Below the pieces are notes generated by a model, which was not told the origin of the DNA, ran no database searches, and was given only the letters and a program-made list of their open reading frames with translations. The position numbers were made by a program, and so were the translations under genes. A DNA stretch of 64,000 nt from JADJYF01 sp050186725 (GTDB taxonomy: Bacteria; Pseudomonadota; Gammaproteobacteria; Ga0077536), in the NCBI GenBank assembly GCA_050186725.1, contig JBFWYG010000015.1, forward strand, positions 11,346-75,345. The letters run 5' to 3'. Every line of letters begins with the position of its first letter. Within the stretch, counting starts at the first letter, position 1. Of the stretch, positions 1-7,944 are shown one piece after another.

Positions 1-1290
1 CAGGTGCGCCATGCGCACACGCCGCTCGCCGCTCTCGTCGATCAGCGAGAGCCGCGCGAGCAGCGCCGGATCGTCGCCCACCACGGCGCGCACCTCGGCC
101 AGGAAGCGCTCGTTGATCTCGAAGATGATGTCCAGGTGCCGCGGCAGCACGCTGCGCATCATCTCCAGCGGCCAGGTCTCCAGCGCCTCCGGCATCAGCG
201 TGTGGTTGGTGTAGGAGAAGATGCGCGCGCACATGCCCCAGGCGTCTGCCCAGTCCAGGCGATGCACGTCGAGCAGCAAGCGCATGAGTTCCGGCACCGC
301 GATCGCCGGGTGGGTGTCGTTCAGATGCACCGCGACCTTGTCGGGCAGCTCGTCGAAGCTCGCGTGGTCGCGCATGTAGCGGTGCAGGATGTCCTGCATG
401 GACGCGCTGGTGAAGAAGTACTCCTGGCGCAGGCGCAGTTCGCGCCCCTGGTAGCTCGAGTCGTCCGGGTAGAGCACCCGCGTGACGTTCTCCGAGAGAT
501 TCTTGGCGCGCACCGCGCGCATGTAGTCGCCCTGGTTGAAGAGCGCGAGATCCAGCGACTCGGCGGCCTTGGCGTGCCACAGACGCAGCGTGCTCACCGC
601 GCGCGTGCCGTGGCCGGGCACGATGAGGTCGTAGGCCATGGCCAGCACCGATTCGGTGTCGACCCAGCGCGGCCCATCGCCGTCGCGCCGCACCCAGCCG
701 CCGAAGTGGATCTCGAAGGTGGTGTCGGGCCGGGGGAATTCCCAGGGGTTGCCGTACTTCAGCCAGTCGTCCGGCTGCTCCACCTGGTGGCCGTTCAGCA
801 CGTGCTGCGCGAACATGCCGTAGTCGTAGCGAATGCCGTAGCCGAAGCTCGGCAGTTCGAGCGTCGCCATGGAGTCGAGAAAACAGGCCGCAAGTCGGCC
901 GAGGCCGCCATTACCGAGCGCCGCGTCGGGTTCCTGCTGCCGGACTTCGTCCAGGTCGACGCCGAGCTCGGTGAGCGCGTCGGCCAGCAGGTCGTGCAGC
1001 TCGAGCGCGTGCAACGCGTTCGACAAGGTACGACCGATGAGGAATTCCATGGACAGGTAGTAGATGCGCCGCGCGTCGGCGGCCCGCCAGCGGCGCGTGG
1101 TCTCCATCCAGCGTTCCACCAGCCGATCGCGCACCGCGCTCGCGACCGCGTGGTACCAGTCCTGGGAGGTGGCGACATCGGGATAGCGCCCGCCGCCGTA
1201 GAGCAGCGCATGGGCCACGGCGCGACGCAGCGCGTCCGGATCGTTGGCGGGCGGGGTGACAGGGAATGTCTGGCTCGAATCGTCCACCAT
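1..1290 (-). CDS. glgP: Glycogen phosphorylase, N-terminal 430 residues (cut by window edge)
   Basis: Phosphorolysis of alpha-1,4-glucan to glucose-1-phosphate in the cytoplasm. Reading the minus strand from an ATG at 1290 gives 430 open codons with no stop before the window edge. Recognisable family blocks include YYLSMEFLIGRTL, ALGNGGLGRLAACFLDS, GYGIRYDYGMFAQ and VAVHLNDTHPAIAVPELMR, all typical of the N-terminal half of GT35 phosphorylases (full length near 820 residues). The pyridoxal-phosphate site would lie in the missing half. It diverges from glgC-glgA across 108 bp, so breakdown and synthesis genes sit back to back. Product is certain; only the 3' end is unknown. Confidence 0.95.
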   Translation of the reverse strand, partial: MVDDSSQTFPVTPPANDPDALRRAVAHALLYGGGRYPDVATSQDWYHAVASAVRDRLVERWMETTRRWRAADARRIYYLSMEFLIGRTLSNALHALELHDLLADALTELGVDLDEVRQQEPDAALGNGGLGRLAACFLDSMATLELPSFGYGIRYDYGMFAQHVLNGHQVEQPDDWLKYGNPWEFPRPDTTFEIHFGGWVRRDGDGPRWVDTESVLAMAYDLIVPGHGTRAVSTLRLWHAKAAESLDLALFNQGDYMRAVRAKNLSENVTRVLYPDDSSYQGRELRLRQEYFFTSASMQDILHRYMRDHASFDELPDKVAVHLNDTHPAIAVPELMRLLLDVHRLDWADAWGMCARIFSYTNHTLMPEALETWPLEMMRSVLPRHLDIIFEINERFLAEVRAVVGDDPALLARLSLIDESGERRVRMAHL

Positions 1291-1398
1291 GGCTCGATTG
1301 TAACGCGCTGGCGTGTCTGGAAAACTAGTTCGACGATCCAACCCATGCAGGCGGCATCCGCACCAATTGCGGGCGATGCGCCTCCTCCAGGAGCCTCG

Positions 1399-2667
1399 AT
1401 GTCCATCACCGAACCCCAGCGTCTGCGCCTGCTCAGGCGTTCCTATGCCTTCGTGCTGGCGGGCGGGCGTGGCTCGCGGCTGAAGCAGCTGACCGATGTA
1501 CGCTGCAAGCCCGCGGTGTATTTCGGCGGCAAGTTCCGCATCATCGACTTCGTGCTGTCGAACTGCCTGAACTCGGGCATTCGCCGCATCGGCGTGCTGA
1601 CCCAGTACAAGTCCCACAGCCTGCTGCGTCACCTGCAGCGCGGCTGGGCATTCCTGAAGTCGGAGATGAACGAGTTCCTCGATCTCATGCCGGCCCAGCA
1701 GCGCGTCGACGAGCGCTCCTGGTACAAGGGCACGGCCGACGCGGTGTTCCAGAATCTCGACATCGTGTCCGGCTACGGCGCCGACTACATCCTGGTCCTG
1801 GCCGGCGATCACATCTACAAGATGGACTACATGGAGATGCTCGCGCGCCACGTGGCGAGCGGTGCGGCCTGCACGGTGGGCTGCATCGAAGTACCGGTGC
1901 AGGACGCCATCGGCTTCGGCGTGATGGACGTGGACGCCAGCGGCCAGATCGTGCGCTTCATCGAGAAGCCGCCGCAGCCGCCGTCCATGCCCGGCAAGCC
2001 GGGCATCACGCTCGCCAGCATGGGCATCTACGTGTTCAACGCCCAGTACCTCTACGACCTCCTGGAAGAGGACGCTGCGAGCGAGGACTCCGAGCACGAC
2101 TTTGGTCGCAACCTGATCCCGGCGGTGGTGGCGCGGGGGGACGCCCGCGCGCTGTCCTTCGACACCTGCTGCGTGGGCCTCGAACCGGGCCGCGAACCCT
2201 ACTGGCGGGACGTCGGCACCATCGACGCCTACTGGGAAGCGAACATCGACCTGACCGCCACCGTGCCGGCGCTCAACATGTACGACAACTCCTGGCCGAT
2301 CTGGACCTACCAGGAACAACTGCCACCGGCCAAGTTCGTGCACAACTGGCAGAATCGTCGCGGCACCGCGCTGGAATCGCTGGTCTCGGGCGGCTGCATC
2401 ATCAGTGGCGAACTGAACAAGAGCCTGTTGTTCTCCAAGTGCCGCGTGCATTCCTACGCGAGCGTCGATTCCTCGGTGCTGCTGCCCGAGGTCGAGGTCG
2501 GCCGTGGCGTGCGCCTGCATCGCTGCGTGATCGACCACGGCTGCAAGATCCCGGACGGCATGATCATCGGCGAGAACCCGGAACAGGACGCCGCGCGCTT
2601 CAACGTCACCGAACGCGGAATCACGCTCGTGACGCGTGACATGCTGGCCAAGCTGGGCATGGCGTGA
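1399..2667 (+). CDS. glgC: Glucose-1-phosphate adenylyltransferase (ADP-glucose pyrophosphorylase)
   Basis: Makes ADP-glucose from ATP and glucose-1-phosphate, the committed step of glycogen synthesis. The 422-residue protein has the nucleotidyltransferase motif FVLAGGRGSRLKQLTD near the N-terminus, then CKPAVYFGGKFRIIDFVLSN, WYKGTADAVFQNLD and VLAGDHIYKMDY, with a left-handed beta-helix domain in the last ~120 residues. Length matches bacterial GlgC. The frame is open far upstream (to position 4), but ATG 1399 is preceded by CCAGGAG at good spacing and gives the conserved N-terminus, so the upstream extension is antisense to glgP and not coding. Its last bases overlap the glgA start. Confidence 0.97.
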   Translation: MSITEPQRLRLLRRSYAFVLAGGRGSRLKQLTDVRCKPAVYFGGKFRIIDFVLSNCLNSGIRRIGVLTQYKSHSLLRHLQRGWAFLKSEMNEFLDLMPAQQRVDERSWYKGTADAVFQNLDIVSGYGADYILVLAGDHIYKMDYMEMLARHVASGAACTVGCIEVPVQDAIGFGVMDVDASGQIVRFIEKPPQPPSMPGKPGITLASMGIYVFNAQYLYDLLEEDAASEDSEHDFGRNLIPAVVARGDARALSFDTCCVGLEPGREPYWRDVGTIDAYWEANIDLTATVPALNMYDNSWPIWTYQEQLPPAKFVHNWQNRRGTALESLVSGGCIISGELNKSLLFSKCRVHSYASVDSSVLLPEVEVGRGVRLHRCVIDHGCKIPDGMIIGENPEQDAARFNVTERGITLVTRDMLAKLGMA

Positions 2668-4127
2668 GCGGCACGCCGCGCGTTCTGCACGTCGCCGCCG
2701 AGTGTCACCCGCTGGTCAAGACCGGCGGGCTGGCCGACGTGGTGGGCGCACTGCCACCGGCGCTGGCCGCGGCCGGCGTCGACGTGCGCGTTCTGCTGCC
2801 GGGCTATGCCGAGGTGCTGACGACGCTCGCGGCGAGCGACCCGCCGACACCGGTGGGGGCGCCCTTCGGCGCGCTGTTCGGCGCGGCGCGGGTGCGGCTG
2901 TTGCGCACGGTCGTGCCGGGCACGCAGGTACCGCTGTACCTGCTCGACGCGCCCTGGCTGTTCGGCCGCGCGGGCAATCCCTACCTCGCGCCCGACGGCG
3001 CCGGCTGGCGGGACAACCACCTGCGCTTCGCGCTGCTCGGCTACGTGGCCGCCCAGTTCGGCGCGGGCGCGCTCGATCCCGACTGGCAGCCCGACATCGT
3101 GCATGCCCACGACTGGCACGCGGCGCTCGCGCCGGTCTACCTGCGCCAGCATCCGGCGAACGACGTGCGCACGGTGTTCACCATCCACAACCTGGCGTTC
3201 CAGGGCCGCTTTCCGCTCGGCGTCGCGGACGCGCTCGGCATTCCCCCGAGTGAGCTCACACCGAGCGCGCTGGAGTTCCACGGAGACCTGTCGTTCATGA
3301 AGGGCGCGCTGCTGCGCGCCGACGCCATCACCACCGTGTCGCCGAGCTACGCCCGCGAGATCCTGGGCGTGGCGGGCGGGGAAGGCCTGGACGGCGTGCT
3401 CCGCGACCGCCGCGCGCGACTCCACGGCATCCTGAACGGCGTGGACGTCGTGAGCTGGGATCCGGCGCGCGATGCGGCTCTGGCCAAGACCTACACCGCG
3501 CGGAACGCCACGGCCGCCAAGCGCGCCAACCGGCGCGCGCTGCGCGCCGAGTTCGGCCTGCCCGACGACGGTCGGCCGCTGTTCGCCCTGGTCGGGCGGC
3601 TGACCTGGCAGAAGGGCATCGACCTCCTGCTGGACGCCGCCCGCGACCCGGCGCTGGCCGACCTGCAGCTGCTGGTGCTCGGCACCGGCGAGCCGGCCTT
3701 CGAGGCCGCGCTGCGCGCGCTCGCCGAGACCGCGCCGGATCGCATTGCCACCCGCATCGCCTTCGACGAGACCTTGGCGCACCGCGTGTTCGGCGGCGCC
3801 GACGCGGTCCTGGTGCCTTCGCGCTTCGAGCCCTGCGGGCTCACCCAGCTCTACGGGCTCCGCTACGGCGCGCTGCCGATCGTGCGGCGCGTGGGTGGGT
3901 TGGCCGACACGGTGGTGGACGAGCGCGCGGGCGAGACCGGCACCGGGTTCGTATTCGAAGCGGCCGACGCCGCCGACCTGCGCGACACGCTGCTGCGCGC
4001 ATCCGCGCTCTACCGCGACGCCCCGAGGCGGTGGCAGGCGCTGATGGCGCGCGGCATGGCCACGGACGTGTCGTGGGCCGCGCCGGCGCGGGCGTACGTG
4101 GATTTGTACGAGGGACTGTCCGCCTGA
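2664..4127 (+). CDS. glgA: Glycogen (starch) synthase, ADP-glucose type
   Basis: GT5 enzyme that transfers glucose from ADP-glucose to growing glycogen. The 487-residue product begins with the diagnostic KTGGLADVVGALP motif (about residues 19-31), followed by HAHDWHAALAPVYLR, TIHNLAFQGRFP, the second-domain motif VGRLTWQKGIDLLL and the donor-site block PSRFEPCGLTQLYGLRYGALP. The start is GTG in a GTGA overlap with the glgC stop, so the two are probably translationally coupled. No branching enzyme (glgB) follows; the operon ends in a REP-containing spacer. Confidence 0.97.
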   Translation: MSGTPRVLHVAAECHPLVKTGGLADVVGALPPALAAAGVDVRVLLPGYAEVLTTLAASDPPTPVGAPFGALFGAARVRLLRTVVPGTQVPLYLLDAPWLFGRAGNPYLAPDGAGWRDNHLRFALLGYVAAQFGAGALDPDWQPDIVHAHDWHAALAPVYLRQHPANDVRTVFTIHNLAFQGRFPLGVADALGIPPSELTPSALEFHGDLSFMKGALLRADAITTVSPSYAREILGVAGGEGLDGVLRDRRARLHGILNGVDVVSWDPARDAALAKTYTARNATAAKRANRRALRAEFGLPDDGRPLFALVGRLTWQKGIDLLLDAARDPALADLQLLVLGTGEPAFEAALRALAETAPDRIATRIAFDETLAHRVFGGADAVLVPSRFEPCGLTQLYGLRYGALPIVRRVGGLADTVVDERAGETGTGFVFEAADAADLRDTLLRASALYRDAPRRWQALMARGMATDVSWAAPARAYVDLYEGLSA

Positions 4128-4167
4128 TTCCAATCGTCCACGCGTGGCCTCCATCAACGCCGTGCCC

Positions 4168-4272
4168 GGCGGGTTGAAACCCGCCCTACACAACACCCTG
4201 TAGGGCCGATTTCAATCGGCCATTCCTGGTTTCCTCCAACGCCGTGCCCGGCGGGTTGAAACTCTACCTACA
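4168..4272. repeat. REP-like palindromes (GTAG family), convergent pair plus degenerate copy
   Basis: Two palindromes lie head to head: GGCGGGTTGAAACCCGCC followed by CTACA (4168-4190), and TGTAG followed by GGCCGATTTCAATCGGCC (4199-4222). A decayed copy of the first (4250-4272) overlaps the stop codon of the VWA gene. The GTAG tetranucleotide next to an imperfect palindrome is the known hallmark of REP elements mobilised by RAYT (TnpA-REP) proteins. The same family recurs at 5405-5484, 20221-20343 and 31480-31503. No RAYT gene is in the window. Confidence 0.8.
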
Positions 4273-5389
4273 CCGCCCGCAGCCCCTTCACCAACTGGTG
4301 CAATGCCCGGCCGTTGAACGCCGGCAGGAAATGGTCGATGTAGGGCAGGGCGGCCTGCATGCCGGCGGCGCGGACCTTGAAGGTGCTGGCGCCGAACATC
4401 GGGTTGATCCACACCAGCGTGCGCACCTGGCGCTTGGCCACCTCGAGTTCCGCGGCGATGCGCGCGGTGTCGCCGTTGTCGTAGCCGTCGCTGATCACCA
4501 CCAGCACCGTCGCGCGCGACGAGCCTTCGCGCAGCACGCCGCGATTGAGTTCGCCGAGCGCCGCGCCGATGTCGGTGCCGCCGGACCAATGGCGCACGCG
4601 CTGGCCGATCTCTCGCAGGGTCTCGTCGACAGTGCGACGCCGCAGCGCCGCCGTGATCTCGCTCACGCGCGTGCTGAACACCAGCGTGCGGCTCGCCGTC
4701 AGCGCCTGCTGCAGGCCGAACATGAGCTGCAGCAGGAAAGGATTGAAGGCATCCATCGAGCCGCTCACGTCGCACAACATGACGATGCGGGTCTTGCGCG
4801 TCTTGCGCGCGACCCGCGCGAGTTCGAGCAGGTCGAGACCGTGGCGCACGTTGCGACGCATGGAGCGACGCAGATCCACCCGCGCGCCGCGCCGGTCGGG
4901 CGCCACCCGGCGCGAGGGGCGCGTGGCCAGGCGCCGCGCCAGCTCACGGATGACCTGCGCGAGCGGCGGCGCGTCCGCGTCCCAGCGCGCGGCGAGGTTG
5001 GCGCGGCGCGTCACCTCCTCGGCGCCGAAGCTGTCCGTCTCGGTCTGCATGTCGCGGTGCGCTTCTTGCGCTCGCCCGGCGTCGAGGTTGCCGCGCAAGA
5101 ATTCGCTCCGCGCGAGGATCGCGCCGCCGTCGTGCGCGTCGGTCCACTGTCCGAAGTAGCGCGCGAACACCCGCTCGAAGACGATTTCGTCCTCGCGGCT
5201 CGCGACCAGGTTGGCGCGCAGCGCGAGGCGGTAGTCGTCGACGTTGCCGCAGTCGATGACGCTGATCGCGCGACACGCGTCCAGCGTTCGCGCCTGGGTG
5301 ACCGGCAGGCCCGCCTCGCGCGCCGCGTGGCACAGCGCCAAGGTGTGGTCGAGCAGCCTCGCGCCGCGATTCACCTCGGGCACATCCAC
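4268..5389 (-). CDS. VWA domain-containing CoxE-like protein
   Basis: A 373-residue soluble protein. The C-terminal third carries a von Willebrand A fold with a metal-ion site motif CDVSGSMDAFNPF (about residue 210), plus a conserved Ser/Thr block SGGTDIGAALGELNRG. The N-terminal part resembles the CoxE family. Such proteins partner with MoxR AAA+ ATPases to remodel or metallate target enzymes, and the MoxR gene lies directly upstream on the same strand. No CO dehydrogenase or other client gene is nearby, so the substrate is unknown. GTG start at 5389 follows AAGGGGGG. The TAG stop falls inside a decayed REP palindrome. Confidence 0.85.
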   Translation of the reverse strand: MDVPEVNRGARLLDHTLALCHAAREAGLPVTQARTLDACRAISVIDCGNVDDYRLALRANLVASREDEIVFERVFARYFGQWTDAHDGGAILARSEFLRGNLDAGRAQEAHRDMQTETDSFGAEEVTRRANLAARWDADAPPLAQVIRELARRLATRPSRRVAPDRRGARVDLRRSMRRNVRHGLDLLELARVARKTRKTRIVMLCDVSGSMDAFNPFLLQLMFGLQQALTASRTLVFSTRVSEITAALRRRTVDETLREIGQRVRHWSGGTDIGAALGELNRGVLREGSSRATVLVVISDGYDNGDTARIAAELEVAKRQVRTLVWINPMFGASTFKVRAAGMQAALPYIDHFLPAFNGRALHQLVKGLRAV

Positions 5390-5404
5390 GTTGGCCGCCC
5401 CCCT

Positions 5405-5484
5405 TGCAGGGCGGATTTCAATCCGCCATCCCCCAGCCCAAGTCGGAACCTCATGACGAATGTCCGATTGAAATCGGACCTACA
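5405..5484. repeat. REP-like pair between the MoxR and VWA genes
   Basis: Forward element with stem GGCGGATTTCAATCCGCC (5405-5428) and reverse element GTCCGATTGAAATCGGAC followed by CTACA (to 5484). The stem sequences differ from other copies in the window but still pair, so changes are compensatory. Read on the minus strand, the TGTAG head of the second element contains the TAG stop of the MoxR gene. Confidence 0.8.
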
Positions 5485-6397
5485 AAGACACCGCCTGCCC
5501 GGCCAGCAGCGCGTCCAGGTCGAGGCGCGCCAGGCGCTCGACGTCATCGCGGTATTTCAGCACCACGCCGGCGGTGTCCAGCACGGTGGCGGGCGCGAGT
5601 TCGCGCACGTCGAGATTGAGCAGCGCGCGCGCCCAGTCGAGCGCCTCGGCGACGCCAGGTCGCTTGTAGAAGTCCACGCTGCGCAGGGCCTGCATCACCC
5701 GCGCGACGTTGTCCGCGAGCCGCTCGTCCAGGCCCGGCACGCGACGCGCGAGGATCTCGCGCTCCTTGTCCGGCGTGGGGTAGTCGATCCACAGGTACAG
5801 GCAGCGACGCTTCAGCGCATCGTTCAACTCGCGGGTGCGGTTCGAGGTCAGGATCACGCAGGGCCGTTGCACGGCGTGGAAGGTGCCGAGTTCGGGCACG
5901 GTGATCTGGAAGTCCGAGAGAATCTCGAGCAGGAAGGCCTCGAACTCCTCGTCGGCCCGATCGACTTCGTCGATCAGCAGCACCGCCGGCCGCGGGCCGG
6001 GGTGGCGGATGGCCTTCAGCAGCGGGCGCTCGAACAGGAACTCGGGGCCGAACAGCGAGGTGTCGAGATCGGCGCGGCGCGCGGCGTCGCTCTCGGCGAG
6101 GCGGATCTCCAGGATCTGTCGTGCATAGTTCCACTCGTAGAGGGTCGAGCTCGCGTCCAGTCCCTCGTAGCACTGCAGCCGGATGAGCGGCGTGTCGAGC
6201 GCGCTGGCGAGCACCTTGGCGACCTCGGTCTTGCCCACCCCGGCCTCGCCCTCCAGCAGGATGGGCTTGCCGAGGTCGAAGGCCAGCTTGGTGGTGAGGC
6301 AGAGCGCGCGGTCGGCGACGTAGTCGTGGGCGGCGAAGGTCGAGGCCACGTCCTCCACGCCGGTAAAGGGATGCTGCCAGGCGGGGGCTTGGGTCAT
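5480..6397 (-). CDS. MoxR-family AAA+ ATPase (CoxD-like)
   Basis: A 305-residue AAA+ ATPase. Walker A is EGEAGVGKTEVAKVLA (about residues 48-63), Walker B VLLIDEVDRADEEFEAFLLE, and sensor-1 region CVILTSNRTRELNDALKRR. These identify the MoxR branch, which acts as a chaperone-like ATPase with VWA partners. The VWA gene follows with a 90-bp REP-bearing gap, and both are probably one transcript. The ATG at 6397 is clear. Substrate unknown. Confidence 0.9.
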   Translation of the reverse strand: MTQAPAWQHPFTGVEDVASTFAAHDYVADRALCLTTKLAFDLGKPILLEGEAGVGKTEVAKVLASALDTPLIRLQCYEGLDASSTLYEWNYARQILEIRLAESDAARRADLDTSLFGPEFLFERPLLKAIRHPGPRPAVLLIDEVDRADEEFEAFLLEILSDFQITVPELGTFHAVQRPCVILTSNRTRELNDALKRRCLYLWIDYPTPDKEREILARRVPGLDERLADNVARVMQALRSVDFYKRPGVAEALDWARALLNLDVRELAPATVLDTAGVVLKYRDDVERLARLDLDALLAGQAVSL

Positions 6398-6517
6398 GGC
6401 GTTCCTGCGATTGCGGTGGGCGGTGAACGGCCGGCCGCGGGTGGTCAGGGCGCGGGCCGCCGCGCTATTCTAGCGGACTCCGTTTCGTCCACTGGTCCAG
6501 CGCCCACCGAGGAGTTC

Positions 6518-6889
6518 ATGGCCGCAGCCCGCCGCAGCATGCGCGTGACCCGCCTGTATACCGGCGCGGACCAGGAATCCCATTTCGAGGACTTCGAGGT
6601 CCCGATGGACGACCACGGACTCATCGGCCACCTGTCGGCACGGCACCCGGTCAGGAGCCTCATCTTCCGTCACACCGGCGCGGATTACGACTATGCCTGG
6701 CACAACGCACCCGAGCGCCAGTACATCGTGATCCTCGAGGGCGGCCTGGACGTCGAAGTGGGCGACGGTACGCGTCGTCGCTTCGGCCCGGGCGACATCC
6801 TGCTCGCCGAGGACCTGACCGGTCGCGGCCACATCAGCCGGGCGGTCGACGGCCAGCCGCGCCGCTCGTTGTTCATCACCATCGATTGA
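6518..6889 (+). CDS. Small cupin-fold protein
   Basis: A 123-residue protein whose C-terminal half fits a single cupin domain: the first strand region HNAPERQYIVILEGGLDVEVGDG and the second GPGDILLAEDLTGRGHISR. Only some of the usual metal-binding His/Glu residues are in the classic positions (His in WHNAPE, His in RGHISR). ATG 6518 is preceded by CCGAGGAG, a strong ribosome-binding site, so the far longer upstream open frame is not coding. Function unknown; it precedes the acrylyl-CoA reductase-like gene by 22 bp and may be co-transcribed. Confidence 0.75.
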   Translation: MAAARRSMRVTRLYTGADQESHFEDFEVPMDDHGLIGHLSARHPVRSLIFRHTGADYDYAWHNAPERQYIVILEGGLDVEVGDGTRRRFGPGDILLAEDLTGRGHISRAVDGQPRRSLFITID

Positions 6890-6911
6890 CACCCTGGGAG
6901 TCCCCAAACCC

Positions 6912-7907
6912 GTGAGCACCTCTTTCCAGGCCGTCGTGGCCACCAAGGACGCCGACGGCAAGTTCGCCGCCGCGCTCACCACCCTCACGCTCGCCGATCT
7001 GCCGGCCGAGGACGTGCTGGTGGACGTCGAGTATTCCACCGTGAACTACAAGGACGGCCTGGCGGTGACCAACAGCGCGCCGGTGGTGGCCAAGTTCCCC
7101 ATGGTGTGCGGCATCGACCTGGCCGGCACGGTGGTGGAGTCGAAGTCGCCCAAGTGGAAGGCGGGCGACCGCGTGCTGGCCAACGGCTACGGCCTGTCCG
7201 AGCGCCACTGGGGCGCCTACAGCGCCAGGCAGCGTGTCAACGCGGACTTCCTGGTGCGCATTCCGGACAAGTTCACGAGCGAGACCGCGATGGCCATCGG
7301 CACCGCGGGCTATACCTCGATGCTGGCGGTGAACGCCATTCGCGATCACGGCGTGAAGCCCGCCGACGGCCCGGTGCTGGTCACCGGCGGCGCGGGCGGC
7401 GTGGGTGGCGTGGCCATCATGCTGTTGGCGAAGCTCGGCTACGAGGTCGTCGCAAGCACCGGCCGCCCCGAGACCGCGGACTACCTGAAGTCGCTCGGCG
7501 CCAGGAGCACCATCGCCCGCGCCGATCTCGCGCGCCCCGCCAAGCCGCTGGAGAAGGAGACCTGGGCGGCCTGCGTGGACTCGGTCGGCTCCACGACGCT
7601 CGTCACCGCGCTCGCGCAGATGAAGTACAACGGAATCGTCGCCGCGTGCGGACTCGCCGGCGGTTTCGACCTGCCGGGCTCCGTGATGCCTTTCCTGCTG
7701 CGCAACGTACGCCTGCAGGGCATCGATTCGGTGATGGCGCCGATGGCGCTCCGCGAGCGCGCCTGGACGGACCTCGCCGAACTCATCGACCCCGCCGCGC
7801 TCAAGGGCGTCTACAGCATCGAACCCCTGGCGCGCGTGCCGGCCTTGTGCGCGGCCATCCTGCGCGGCGAGATCCGTGGCCGCGTGGTCATCGACGTCAA
7901 CAAGTAA
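6912..7907 (+). CDS. acuI: Acrylyl-CoA reductase (NADPH)-like, AcuI/YhdH family MDR oxidoreductase
   Basis: A 331-residue zinc-free medium-chain reductase. Family blocks are VEYSTVNYKDGLAVTNSAPV near the N-terminus, PMVCGIDLAGTV, GTAGYTSMLAVNAI and the nucleotide-binding loop VTGGAGGVGGVAIMLLAKLG. AcuI/YhdH enzymes reduce toxic acrylyl-CoA to propionyl-CoA. GTG start at 6912 matches the conserved N-terminus. The next gene, 37 bp on, is an enoyl-CoA hydratase/hydroxyacyl-CoA dehydrogenase, consistent with a short acyl-CoA detoxification or catabolic role (inference). Confidence 0.88.
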   Translation: MSTSFQAVVATKDADGKFAAALTTLTLADLPAEDVLVDVEYSTVNYKDGLAVTNSAPVVAKFPMVCGIDLAGTVVESKSPKWKAGDRVLANGYGLSERHWGAYSARQRVNADFLVRIPDKFTSETAMAIGTAGYTSMLAVNAIRDHGVKPADGPVLVTGGAGGVGGVAIMLLAKLGYEVVASTGRPETADYLKSLGARSTIARADLARPAKPLEKETWAACVDSVGSTTLVTALAQMKYNGIVAACGLAGGFDLPGSVMPFLLRNVRLQGIDSVMAPMALRERAWTDLAELIDPAALKGVYSIEPLARVPALCAAILRGEIRGRVVIDVNK

Positions 7908-7944
7908 TCCCGAGACACAACCCAGAACCTAGAGAGGAATCCCC

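Noticed and set aside
4..1398. Long plus-strand N-terminal extension of GlgC
   Set aside because: It is antisense to glgP, whose minus-strand protein is clearly conserved; GlgC has its own ribosome site at 1399.
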